Positions 1-7,478 of a DNA stretch of 64,000 nucleotides are shown here, one piece after another. A program made the translations under genes and the position numbers. The DNA is taken from positions 59,581 to 123,580 of the forward strand of contig NZ_LMEW01000031.1 of NCBI RefSeq assembly GCF_001426525.1, given 5' to 3'. The notes under the pieces are model-generated. The model saw only the letters and a program-made list of their open reading frames with translations. It searched no databases and was not told where the DNA came from. This DNA comes from Massilia sp. Root133. Lineage in GTDB: Bacteria > Pseudomonadota > Gammaproteobacteria > Burkholderiales > Burkholderiaceae_D. The number at the start of each line of letters is the position of its first letter. The first letter of the stretch is position 1.

Positions 1-222
1 CGCATGGTCGGCCAGCGCGCCGGCATGCTGCGCCAGCGAGTGCGCCTGCGATGCGACCTGGAGCGCCTGGGCCAGTTGGGGACTCGCGTGCCCGGCCAGA
101 CCGGCGGCGCCCGACGCCAGGGCCGCGCCGCCCGAGCCGGCTTTCAGCAGCGTAGCGGTGTCGAGGGCGGTGCCGGCCACGCCGAGCGCCTTGATCCGGT
201 TATCGAGCGAATCTGATGACAT
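1..222 (-). CDS. Partial hypothetical protein, N-terminal 74 residues, divergent from rhs
   Basis: Only the first 74 codons are inside the window; the gene continues past its left edge. The start is the ATG at 222, with a good AGGAG 7 bases upstream. The visible protein begins MSSDSLDNRIKALGVAGTAL and is Ala/Gly/Gln-rich and helical, with no signal peptide and no membrane segment that I can call. I do not recognise the family. Its place head-to-head with an Rhs toxin makes a role in delivering or loading that toxin (for example a VgrG-type tip or adaptor extension) possible, but this is inference from position only. Confidence 0.6.
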   Translation of the reverse strand, partial: MSSDSLDNRIKALGVAGTALDTATLLKAGSGGAALASGAAGLAGHASPQLAQALQVASQAHSLAQHAGALADHA

Positions 223-262
223 ATCGCAGCTCCTGCATCGAATGTGTCCTCCGGACGGGGGA

Positions 263-294
263 TTGTTAGATTTATGTTAAATCATGTATATACT
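263..294 (+). promoter_or_regulatory. Possible promoter upstream of rhs
   Basis: An AT-rich patch stands out between the divergent genes. TATACT at 289-294 resembles a -10 box. TTGTTA at 263-268 or TTAGAT at 266-271 could act as the -35 box with a 20- or 17-base spacer. The patch lies about 70 bases before the chosen rhs start. It is a pattern match only. Confidence 0.35.
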
Positions 295-360
295 ATCAGA
301 AATTTCCTGTTCGTTAAATCGGCCATTGGCGCCGTTCACAATTGTTTTCCTGCGAGCACC

Positions 361-3300
361 ATGCCTGACTTTTCGAGCAACTGGACCGATCTGACGCGCA
401 CCCTCGACACCATGCAGCGCCACTATGCCCAGGCCGGCGCGCAGGCGCGGCTCGACATCGCGCGGCGCGTGCAGCGCTGGTCGAACGAGGCGAGCGCCAC
501 GCTCGGCCGCATCGCCGACGCGGGCGCCGACATGGGCGGCGTGCGCAACGCCTTGGCCGTCAAGCAGGCGCTCGATGCATCCCGGCCGCGCTTCGCGGAA
601 CTGCTCAGGCAGCAGTTCGCCGGCCTGAACTTCGCGGTGATCGTCGACGTGTTGTACGAGGTCATGAAGCAGATGGCACTGTACCTGGGCGGCGGCGCCG
701 TGCTCGGCGCGGCGGCGGGCGGGGCGTTGGGATCGCTGGCTTTTGGCGTGGGCGCCATCCCGGGCGCGGCCGTGGGCGCGCAGGCGGGCGTCGCGATCGG
801 CGGCGAGATCCTCGCCTGGATGGGTCTCGGGATGCTGGTCATGGACATGAGCAGTACGGTGCCGGACCTGTGCCGGCACGCCGCCCACGGTTTCGCGACC
901 GCCTGGCACGCCGGCGACCTGCCGACGGACGCGACCGCCCGGCGCACGACGATGCTGCGTGAGGCGACGGAATCGTTCGCGCAAGGGCAGATGCTGCTCG
1001 TGAAGGCAATCCTGACGGCGCTGGTGCTGTACCTGTCGCGCGGCCAGGTGCAAAGTTCGCTCCTCGTGCGCAACCTGTCGAACAGCAGGCTGGGTCCGAA
1101 GTTCGCGGAATGGGTCGGCCAGAACCGCGACAAGCTGATGACGCATCCGAACCTACAGCCCAGGCTCGCGTCGGCGCAAGGCCAGGCCGAAGCCGGCGCC
1201 GGCAAGGGCGTCGCGAGGGAACCGGTGGAGGCGCAGAAACCGGCCGAGAAGCCGTCGGAGGTCAAGCGCGGCGTCGCCACCAGCAAGCCGCCGTGCAACC
1301 TCGTCGGCCAGCCCGTCAACCCGATCACGGGCGACAAGATCCTCCTCGGCGACCTGGACCTCGACTTCGCGTTACCCGCGCCGCTGCCGCTGGTCTGGCA
1401 GCGCACGTACAGCTCGGCGCTGCACCGCGTCGGCTGGCTGGGCCAGGGCTGGGCGCTGCCCGTCAGCGACAGCCTGCAACTCAGCGCCGACGAGGTCGTC
1501 GTGCTGGACGCGTTCGACCGCGGCATCACGTTCTCGCTGCCGCGGGTCGGTGACGCGATCTATTCGCCGTCCGAACAGATCACGCTGGCGCGCACGGGAG
1601 ATACGACGTTCGAGCTGGTCGACAACAATGGCCTGCGCACGCAATTCGCCGTCCTGTACGGCGACGGCGTTGCCCGGCTGACGGGCTGGCAGGACGCCAA
1701 CGACAACCACATCCGCGTCACCTACGACGCCCGCCGGCTGCCCGCGCGCGTGGACGACAGCGCGGGGCACAGCCTGGCCCTCGAGTTCGGCCGGGTCGCG
1801 GGCGGCATGCGCCTGCTGGGCGTGACCTTGATGCCCGCGGAACCGGAAGGCAGCGCGCATACGCTGGTGTCCTACGAGTACGACGGCGCGGGCGACCTGC
1901 GGCGCGTGCGCAACCGCGCGGGCGACGTCGTGCGCGAGTTCGGCTACCGTAACCACGTCATGGTGGAGCACGGCCAGCCGGACGGCCTCGTGTCGCGCTA
2001 TGAATACGACGTCGAGGGGCCGGATGGGAAGGTGCTGCGCAACTGGACCAACACGGGCCAGTGGTGGGCGTTCCGCTATCTCGACAAGGAAACGATCGTC
2101 ACCGACCAACTGGGCCGCGCGCAGCACTACCGGTTCGACGCGCACGGGCGCCTGGTCGCGCAGGTGGATGCGGCGGGCGGCGTCACGACGCATCGTCTGG
2201 ACGAGAACGACAACCTGCTCGAACTGACCGACCCGGCCGGCCGCACGGTGCGCTACCGCTACGACGAGCGCAGCCGCATCGTCCGTGTCGAGCGGGGCGG
2301 GCGGGGTACGGGCATCGTCTACGACGCGCGCTTCGACAAGCCGGCCCTCATCACCGACGCCCTCGGCGCCACGACGGTACTGCGCTACGATGCGCAGGGC
2401 AACCTGACCAGCGTGACGAACGCGCTGGGCCAGCGGACCGCGTACCAGTACGACGACCGCGGCCTGCCGGTGAAAGTCACCGACGCGCGCGGCGGCGTCA
2501 AGTCACTTGCCTACAACCGCGCCGGGCAGCTGATCCGCTACACGGACTGCTCGGGCAGCACGAGCAGTTTCGATTACGACGACCAGGGGCGCCTCGTGCG
2601 CGCGCTCGACCCGAACGGCGATGCGAGCACCTACGCCTACGACGCGCTCGGCCGCCTGCACGCCGTGACGCATGCCGACCGGACCACGGAGCGCTACGAA
2701 TACGACCGGCTGGGCCGGCTCGTCGCCCACGTCGACGCCGCGGGCCACCGCACCGCCTACGAACTCGATCGCGACGGCAAGCCGCTGAAACGCATCGACG
2801 CGCGCGGCGGCGTGCTGGAATACCGCTACGACACGGCCCGCCGGATCGCGGAGCTGATCAATGAAAACGGCGACGTGCACCGGTTTGTTTACGACACGCT
2901 GGACCGCCTCGCCGAAGAAACGAGCTTCGATGCGCGCGTGACGCGTTACCGCTACGACGACAGCGGGCTCATCGTCGGCAAGGAGGAATTGGGCTGCGCA
3001 CCGCGCACGGAGACCACGCCTATTGCGACGACGTATGTGCGGGATAGCCTGGGCCAGCTGACGGAAAAGGTGATTTCGCGCGTGACGGGTGCGGCGCAGG
3101 CGCAGCAAATGCGGTTGCGCTTCGCCTACGACGCGCTGGGGCGCATGACGCAGGCGATCAATGCGGATGCCGTTGTCAGCATGGCGTATGACGCTATCGG
3201 TCAGCTGGTGATGGAGCAGACGGATGCCTCGGGTACGTCGACCGTGCTGCGTCATGAATACGACGAGCTGGGCAACCGGGTGCGGACGACGCTACCGGAT

Positions 3301-4920
3301 GGCCGCATCCTGAACAACCTGTACTACGGCTCGGGTCACCTGCACCAGGTCAACCTGGACGGCGAGGTCATTACCGATATCGAGCGCGACCGGGCGCATC
3401 GTATGATCGCCCGCACGCAGGGGGCGCTCGTCAGCCAGTTCCGGTACGACCCGGTGGGGCGGCTGTTGTCGCAGACCGCGGGCGAGGGCGCGTCGACCGT
3501 CATCGCGCGGCAGTACGAGTACGACGAGGTGGGCAATCTCGTGTCGATCGACGACCAGCGCAATGGTGTGACACGCTACCGCTACGATCCGATCGGACGC
3601 ATTTTGTCGGCCGTGCAGCCGCAGCTGAGCGAACGGTTTGCATTCGATCCGGCGCATAATCTGCTCGATACGACGGTGGCGCCGGTCGGCCGCGTGGAAG
3701 GCAATCGCATTCGCGTGTACGAAGACAAGCGTTACGACTACGATGCGCACGGCAACGTGGTCGAGAAGCTGGTCGGCAAGCATACGCGGATGCGGTTCGA
3801 GTGGAATCCGGCGCATCAGCTGGTGCGCAGCGTCGTTTCACGCGGGCCTTCGGATGTGGCGCAGACGGTCAGCTATGCCTATGATCCGTTCGGGCGGCGG
3901 ATTGCAAAGCGGGATGCGTTTGGCGTCACGCGGTTCGTGTGGGATGGGAACCGGTTGCTGTGCGAGAACCGGGGGAGTCATGCGCGGACGTACGTGTATG
4001 GCGAGGATGCGTTCGTGCCGCTGGCGCGGGTGGATACCGTCGCTGATGCGGATGGCGCGGCGCGGGCCGAGGTGCGGCATCTGCATACGGATCATCTCGG
4101 GACGCCGCGGGAGATGACCGATGCGGGTGGGCGGGTCGTGTGGGCTGCGCGGTATCGGGCGTGGGGGAATGTACTTGAGGTTGCGCAGCAGGATTCGCCG
4201 GAGGTGGTGTCGCCCGATGAGATCGGGGAAGTGCAGCCTGTTCGGTTTCAGGGGCAGTATTTCGACAGCGAAACGGGCTTGCATTACAACCGGTCCCGTT
4301 ATTATGATCCGGACATTGGGCGATTTGTTTCGATTGATCCCATCGGATTGTCTGGCGGGGCAAACACTTTCGCATACTCTGCCAATCCAACAGCCTCGGT
4401 CGATCCGCTCGGTCTAAGTCCATGCAAGACCAGTAACGCGAATGATGCGAATAAAATCGTCTCCGAATTTGCGGGCGGAGCAGATCGACTGCCGAGCGCC
4501 GCTTATACTGGTGGCAGGCAAACCCTGTTTCATTACACTGATGAGGCAGGAATGCGGGGAATTATCAGTTCACAAGAACTGCGGGTTTCGACAGGAGTAA
4601 CACATGCTCGTTACGGCGATGGGCAATACCTCACTGATTTGGCGCCAGAAATGGTTGGGGCACGCACGGTGGGGCAGCTGTCGGCAGAGCAGCTAGGTAA
4701 TGGAGTCATCTCAGGCGGACAGGCTTCACGATTCCTGTTTAATGATCCTAGAAAGTTGGGGAAACTTACGAATTTTGTTGAGATCGACATTACCGGTCTT
4801 CCGGTTAGGCAAGGTCTTAATTCATCCGGCACAGAATTCCGCGAACATGTTCAATTTATACTGAACAAAAACGACATGGATTTGACGGGTCGAATCGTAC
4901 GGACAGGAAGGACATTTTGA
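361..4920 (+). CDS. Rhs polymorphic toxin with C-terminal HYD1-type ADP-ribosyltransferase tip
   Basis: The protein has 1519 residues from the ATG at 361; an in-frame start at 244 exists but lies before a plausible promoter. Residues about 100-190 form a glycine-rich hydrophobic stretch. From residue 312 (CNLVGQPVNPITGDK) a DUF6531-like entry leads into a long series of YD repeats (RYDxxGRL type). The core ends with the canonical DPxGLSP motif at 1348-1354, after which the sequence becomes AT-richer. The roughly 165-residue tip carries FHYTDEAG (His1391), ARYGDGQYLTD (Tyr1418-Asp1426) and a later GTEFREH (Glu1492/Glu1495). This matches the HYD1 clade of ADP-ribosyltransferase toxins found at polymorphic toxin termini. 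There is no PAAR motif at the N-terminus. The target of modification cannot be told from sequence. The tip assignment is from remembered motifs, not from a search. Confidence 0.88.
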   Translation: MPDFSSNWTDLTRTLDTMQRHYAQAGAQARLDIARRVQRWSNEASATLGRIADAGADMGGVRNALAVKQALDASRPRFAELLRQQFAGLNFAVIVDVLYEVMKQMALYLGGGAVLGAAAGGALGSLAFGVGAIPGAAVGAQAGVAIGGEILAWMGLGMLVMDMSSTVPDLCRHAAHGFATAWHAGDLPTDATARRTTMLREATESFAQGQMLLVKAILTALVLYLSRGQVQSSLLVRNLSNSRLGPKFAEWVGQNRDKLMTHPNLQPRLASAQGQAEAGAGKGVAREPVEAQKPAEKPSEVKRGVATSKPPCNLVGQPVNPITGDKILLGDLDLDFALPAPLPLVWQRTYSSALHRVGWLGQGWALPVSDSLQLSADEVVVLDAFDRGITFSLPRVGDAIYSPSEQITLARTGDTTFELVDNNGLRTQFAVLYGDGVARLTGWQDANDNHIRVTYDARRLPARVDDSAGHSLALEFGRVAGGMRLLGVTLMPAEPEGSAHTLVSYEYDGAGDLRRVRNRAGDVVREFGYRNHVMVEHGQPDGLVSRYEYDVEGPDGKVLRNWTNTGQWWAFRYLDKETIVTDQLGRAQHYRFDAHGRLVAQVDAAGGVTTHRLDENDNLLELTDPAGRTVRYRYDERSRIVRVERGGRGTGIVYDARFDKPALITDALGATTVLRYDAQGNLTSVTNALGQRTAYQYDDRGLPVKVTDARGGVKSLAYNRAGQLIRYTDCSGSTSSFDYDDQGRLVRALDPNGDASTYAYDALGRLHAVTHADRTTERYEYDRLGRLVAHVDAAGHRTAYELDRDGKPLKRIDARGGVLEYRYDTARRIAELINENGDVHRFVYDTLDRLAEETSFDARVTRYRYDDSGLIVGKEELGCAPRTETTPIATTYVRDSLGQLTEKVISRVTGAAQAQQMRLRFAYDALGRMTQAINADAVVSMAYDAIGQLVMEQTDASGTSTVLRHEYDELGNRVRTTLPDGRILNNLYYGSGHLHQVNLDGEVITDIERDRAHRMIARTQGALVSQFRYDPVGRLLSQTAGEGASTVIARQYEYDEVGNLVSIDDQRNGVTRYRYDPIGRILSAVQPQLSERFAFDPAHNLLDTTVAPVGRVEGNRIRVYEDKRYDYDAHGNVVEKLVGKHTRMRFEWNPAHQLVRSVVSRGPSDVAQTVSYAYDPFGRRIAKRDAFGVTRFVWDGNRLLCENRGSHARTYVYGEDAFVPLARVDTVADADGAARAEVRHLHTDHLGTPREMTDAGGRVVWAARYRAWGNVLEVAQQDSPEVVSPDEIGEVQPVRFQGQYFDSETGLHYNRSRYYDPDIGRFVSIDPIGLSGGANTFAYSANPTASVDPLGLSPCKTSNANDANKIVSEFAGGADRLPSAAYTGGRQTLFHYTDEAGMRGIISSQELRVSTGVTHARYGDGQYLTDLAPEMVGARTVGQLSAEQLGNGVISGGQASRFLFNDPRKLGKLTNFVEIDITGLPVRQGLNSSGTEFREHVQFILNKNDMDLTGRIVRTGRTF

Positions 4921-5177
4921 TGCGGTACTATTGTTTCTACTCTGAATCGCTTAAGGGTGAAGTGGGGAAGTTCTATTGCGAGGTGTCGCCCGAGAACTTA
5001 ATCACTCGGCAAATCGATGTGTTTGGTTCCGAAATTTATTGGGCTGAACCTGGATCTCAGTATAGTGAAGATTATCCTTTTACTGATCAGCCAGAATTTG
5101 ATGAATCGGATCAAGAGGCGGAAGAATTGGATCGAGAAACATTTGAGAGAATTTGGGCTGAAGGAAAAAAGCAGTGA
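4920..5177 (+). CDS. Small hypothetical protein, candidate immunity to the Rhs tip
   Basis: The gene encodes 85 residues and starts at the ATG at 4920, which overlaps the rhs stop (TGATG). AGGAAGGA lies just upstream inside rhs, so translation is probably coupled. The protein is acidic (many Asp and Glu in its second half, for example QEAEELDRETFERI), has aromatic-rich beta-like segments at the start (RYYCFYS) and has no signal peptide or membrane segment. I do not recognise the family with certainty. Immediate position after the toxin, small size and acidity are what is expected of a cognate immunity protein for a cytoplasmic toxin. That role is inferred. Confidence 0.7.
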   Translation: MRYYCFYSESLKGEVGKFYCEVSPENLITRQIDVFGSEIYWAEPGSQYSEDYPFTDQPEFDESDQEAEELDRETFERIWAEGKKQ

Positions 5178-5647
5178 CCGTCATATTTTGCAAAGGCGAT
5201 ATATTTGCAGTGAGCTCGCCTCAAGCATTTGCGCACGGTTGTAACTGTGCTGGCGCAATGGGGAAAGGCATTGCCGTTACATTTCGTGAAAAATGGCCAT
5301 TGATGTACGCACGGTATCGAGAATTATGCAAGACTGGTGCCTTCGTTCTAGGCGATGTCTTTGAGTGGACTGACGGTGCGACCAGAATATACAACTTGGG
5401 AACGCAAAGGACCTGGAGGTCAAAGGCTGACGTTTCAGCCATAAAAATTTCGATGGCTCGATTAAAGAAACTTCTAACCGATGCCGAAATTTCTGAAATT
5501 TATATGCCGCGCATTGGTGCTGGATTGGGAGGGGGTGACTGGAATGAAATCAAGTCGATCATTGAATGGAGTTTTGGCGAAAGCCCCATCCATGTATATG
5601 TGTGCGAAGAATTTGTGCCCGGAGCAGCATTGCAGGTTATGTCATAA
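5174..5647 (+). CDS. Macro-domain protein (predicted ADP-ribose binding or hydrolysing)
   Basis: This 157-residue single-domain protein starts at the GTG at 5174, overlapping the previous stop by four bases (GTGA). Macro-domain signatures are clear: KGDIF near the start, HGCNCAGAMGKGIAVTFREK (the N-x-x-G-x-MGKGIA loop that binds ADP-ribose) at about 21-40, YNLGTQ at about 73-78, and PRIGAGLGGGDW at about 111-122. The class is the DarG/TARG1/Poa1-like group rather than MacroD. Where DarG has a catalytic lysine (N-F-P-T-K), this protein reads N-L-G-T-Q, with Arg and Lys just after, so catalysis may differ or be absent. Being coupled to an ADP-ribosyltransferase toxin, it is a candidate second immunity factor that reverses the modification. 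That role is inference. Confidence 0.85.
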   Translation: MTVIFCKGDIFAVSSPQAFAHGCNCAGAMGKGIAVTFREKWPLMYARYRELCKTGAFVLGDVFEWTDGATRIYNLGTQRTWRSKADVSAIKISMARLKKLLTDAEISEIYMPRIGAGLGGGDWNEIKSIIEWSFGESPIHVYVCEEFVPGAALQVMS

Positions 5648-5687
5648 TCATGCAAGCCGCCGAGCATGCAGCAGGATTTATTGACTA

Positions 5688-6305
5688 ATGAGTGGGCTAT
5701 TGGAGTTTGTTTTCGAAGACGTTGCGTCCAATAATCTCGCAAAAATGGTTGTCGAATGCGTGCGTGAAAAAAGCAATATCAGCGAAGTTCTGCAGGACGG
5801 CGCACGTCTGCGACTGGACTCCATTCTTGCGCATCGTTGCTGAGGCCGTAACAGAAAGACGCCAAGTGTCGAGTCCCGTTTGATCGTAGATGCGTTTGAC
5901 GAATAGTTCCGGCCGCTTCGTCTGCTATTGCTTGAGTGCCAGGATGGGCGTTTTGACGACGGTCTAATTTTATCGTTCAGGTACTTTTACACATCTAACG
6001 AGCCGCTCGCTGCAGAAATAGTTCTTTACGCTCGAAATCATAAGCTGGACGGCAACGTTTGGCGCAAGGTTAAAGTGGTGGTTGGAGACGTCGAGGAGCT
6101 CGTTGCAAAAGTTAAGGGAAATCAATTTAATTCCATACCCTCCGGAGTGAAACTGCTTAACTTTGGAGATTTGTGGTGTATTGATATTGACGGCGATTAC
6201 AGTCTGGCTGGCGATCCGAGCTCCCTGGATGAAGTGCGCGAGGACGGACAGTGCTACGTCATTGGGCGCCAAGTCGAAGCTTGCGAACTCGACGAAGTTG
6301 CATGA
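5688..6305 (+). pseudogene. Decayed gene of unknown family, two in-frame stops
   Basis: One reading frame runs from the ATG at 5688 to the TGA at 6303-6305 and is broken by TGA at 5841-5843 and TAG at 5904-5906. The first open part encodes 51 residues (begins MSGLLEFVFEDVASNNLAK). The last part, from about 5907 or a TTG at 5928, encodes about 125 residues ending in QVEACELDEVA. AGGA upstream of 5688 could be the original ribosome site, while the TTG at 5928 has none. The final stop overlaps the ATG of the next gene (ATGA). Position inside an immunity array suggests a dead immunity gene. The family is not recognised. Alternatively the 51-codon and 125-codon parts are two separate small genes. 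Confidence 0.55.
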
Positions 6306-6526
6306 CGACGATAATGGTCTCTTTGGCAGCGGCAGAGGTGGAACAATTAGTTGTTGCCCATCAATCGGTAATTAATTTTGGGTTACCCTCTGATGCGGTC
6401 AACGATGAATGGCTTATGAAGGCGGAAGAAAAGCTAAATCGTGAGTTGCCACGATTGTACAAATGGTTTCTCAAACTATGTGCAGAGCGGGGAGATCCGA
6501 GGGGTATGGGGCACAACAGATTGTGA
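6302..6526 (+). pseudogene. Truncated SUKH (SMI1/KNR4) immunity gene, first tandem copy
   Basis: The ORF encodes 74 residues from the ATG at 6302. It closely resembles the N-terminal half of the next gene: both carry VxQLxxxHQSxINFGL, DAVxDEWLxxAE and LNRxLPxxYKWFLK. After KWFLK the frame is lost by small insertions and deletions relative to the neighbour, and translation stops at 6526. The fragment therefore lacks the second half of the SUKH fold. It overlaps the previous stop by ATGA and the next start by GTGA. The most likely origin is tandem duplication followed by decay of this copy. The short protein could still be made. Confidence 0.7.
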
Positions 6527-6990
6527 GTACACCTTTAACAGCAACGGGAGTTGAGGAATTGATCGCGGTCCATCAGTCGATCATTAATTTTGGATTATCG
6601 TCCGATGCGGTTGAGGATGAATGGCTGACAAATGCAGAAAATGCACTAAACCGCAAATTGCCGGAATCATATAAATGGTTTCTCAAACGATATGCAGGCG
6701 GTGAAGTCGGAGGGGAAGAGATTTATAGCATTTACGGAATTCCTTTCGAGTCGGCTAATGGGGGAGACATAGTTTTTCACCACTTAATGAATCGTAAGGC
6801 TGGCTTGCTTGATGATTCAAAACTTGTCATTAGCGAAACTGATCTTGGCGAAGTTTTCTTCTTTGACTATATGAATTTCAAAGACGGCGAATGTTCGATA
6901 TATCTCAGGCTTCCGTCGGGAGAGCACATTCTGTATGCAGAGAATTTTTATGAGTTTCTTGGGAAACGAATTGTGGCTCATGATTCATGA
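6523..6990 (+). CDS. SUKH (SMI1/KNR4) family immunity protein
   Basis: The protein has 155 residues from the GTG at 6523, which overlaps the stop of the truncated copy. The SMI1/KNR4 fold is indicated by ALNRKLPESYKWFLKRYAGGE near residue 45-65, then IYGIPFES, and a C-terminal stretch with VISETDLGEVFFFDY and SGEHILYAENFYEFLG. SUKH proteins are known as immunity proteins for many contact-dependent and Rhs-type nuclease and other toxins. No toxin domain that obviously needs a SUKH partner is present next to it, so it is probably an orphan left from an earlier toxin tip. The coding DNA is AT-richer than the flanking metabolic genes. Confidence 0.85.
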   Translation: MSTPLTATGVEELIAVHQSIINFGLSSDAVEDEWLTNAENALNRKLPESYKWFLKRYAGGEVGGEEIYSIYGIPFESANGGDIVFHHLMNRKAGLLDDSKLVISETDLGEVFFFDYMNFKDGECSIYLRLPSGEHILYAENFYEFLGKRIVAHDS

Positions 6991-7010
6991 TGGCTTGATT
7001 CAGCGAGCAG

Positions 7011-7242
7011 TGCGGGACTCATTCGCGGACGTGCGTGTATGGCGAGGATGCGTTTGTGCCGCTGGCGCGGATGGATGCTGTCGCTGGTCGGGAGGGCGCG
7101 GCGCGGGCCGAGCTGCGGCATTTGCATACGGACCGTCTGGGGACGCCGCGGGAGATGACCGATGCGGGTGGGCGGGTCGAGTGGGCTGCGCATTATCGGC
7201 TTCCGGTAATGTGCTCGAGGTTGTGCAGGAAGAGGACTCGCC
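7011..7242 (+). pseudogene. Displaced fragment of the Rhs core
   Basis: The DNA closely matches the end of the rhs core at about 3973-4203, including VYGEDAFVPLAR, LRHLHTDxLGTPREMTDAGG and then NVLEVxQ. A one-base deletion after AHYR (around 7200-7212) breaks the frame, and the start of the core is missing, so no functional protein is made. The fragment has no DPxGL motif or toxin tip after it. It is the kind of remnant left when an Rhs tip is replaced by recombination within the core. It joins directly to foreign sequence at about 7243. Confidence 0.88.
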
Positions 7243-7245
7243 GTG

Positions 7246-7407
7246 GCACCTTCGGGCAAGGGCAGCACAATCACGTGGAAGAGCCGGTTCAAGCGCGACC
7301 CGGCGGCCAAGGATGTGGATGACGCCAAGGCAAAGGAAATCGTCGCCGGGATGTACAAGTCGGGATTTGATGGACTGCGCACGGCACTTGGTGAAACCGC
7401 CCACTGA
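7246..7407 (+). pseudogene. 3' stump of an SRPBCC (START-like) domain gene
   Basis: An open frame without its own start encodes about 53 residues (APSGKGSTITWKSRFKRD, then KAKEIVAGMYKSGFDGLRTAL) ending at the TGA at 7405-7407. The pattern (ITW-x-S-x-F, then acidic-Ala region, then GxYxxGFDGL) is typical of the last strand and long C-terminal helix of SRPBCC/polyketide-cyclase-like proteins. The 5' part has been replaced by the Rhs fragment that ends a few bases upstream. This marks the right edge of the Rhs island. Confidence 0.6.
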
Positions 7408-7478
7408 CCTTCGGCAGTGTTGGCCGCGTTGCGGTCGGCCAACCAGCGGGCGCCGGCGTCGAGAGGCGCTGATCGGCT

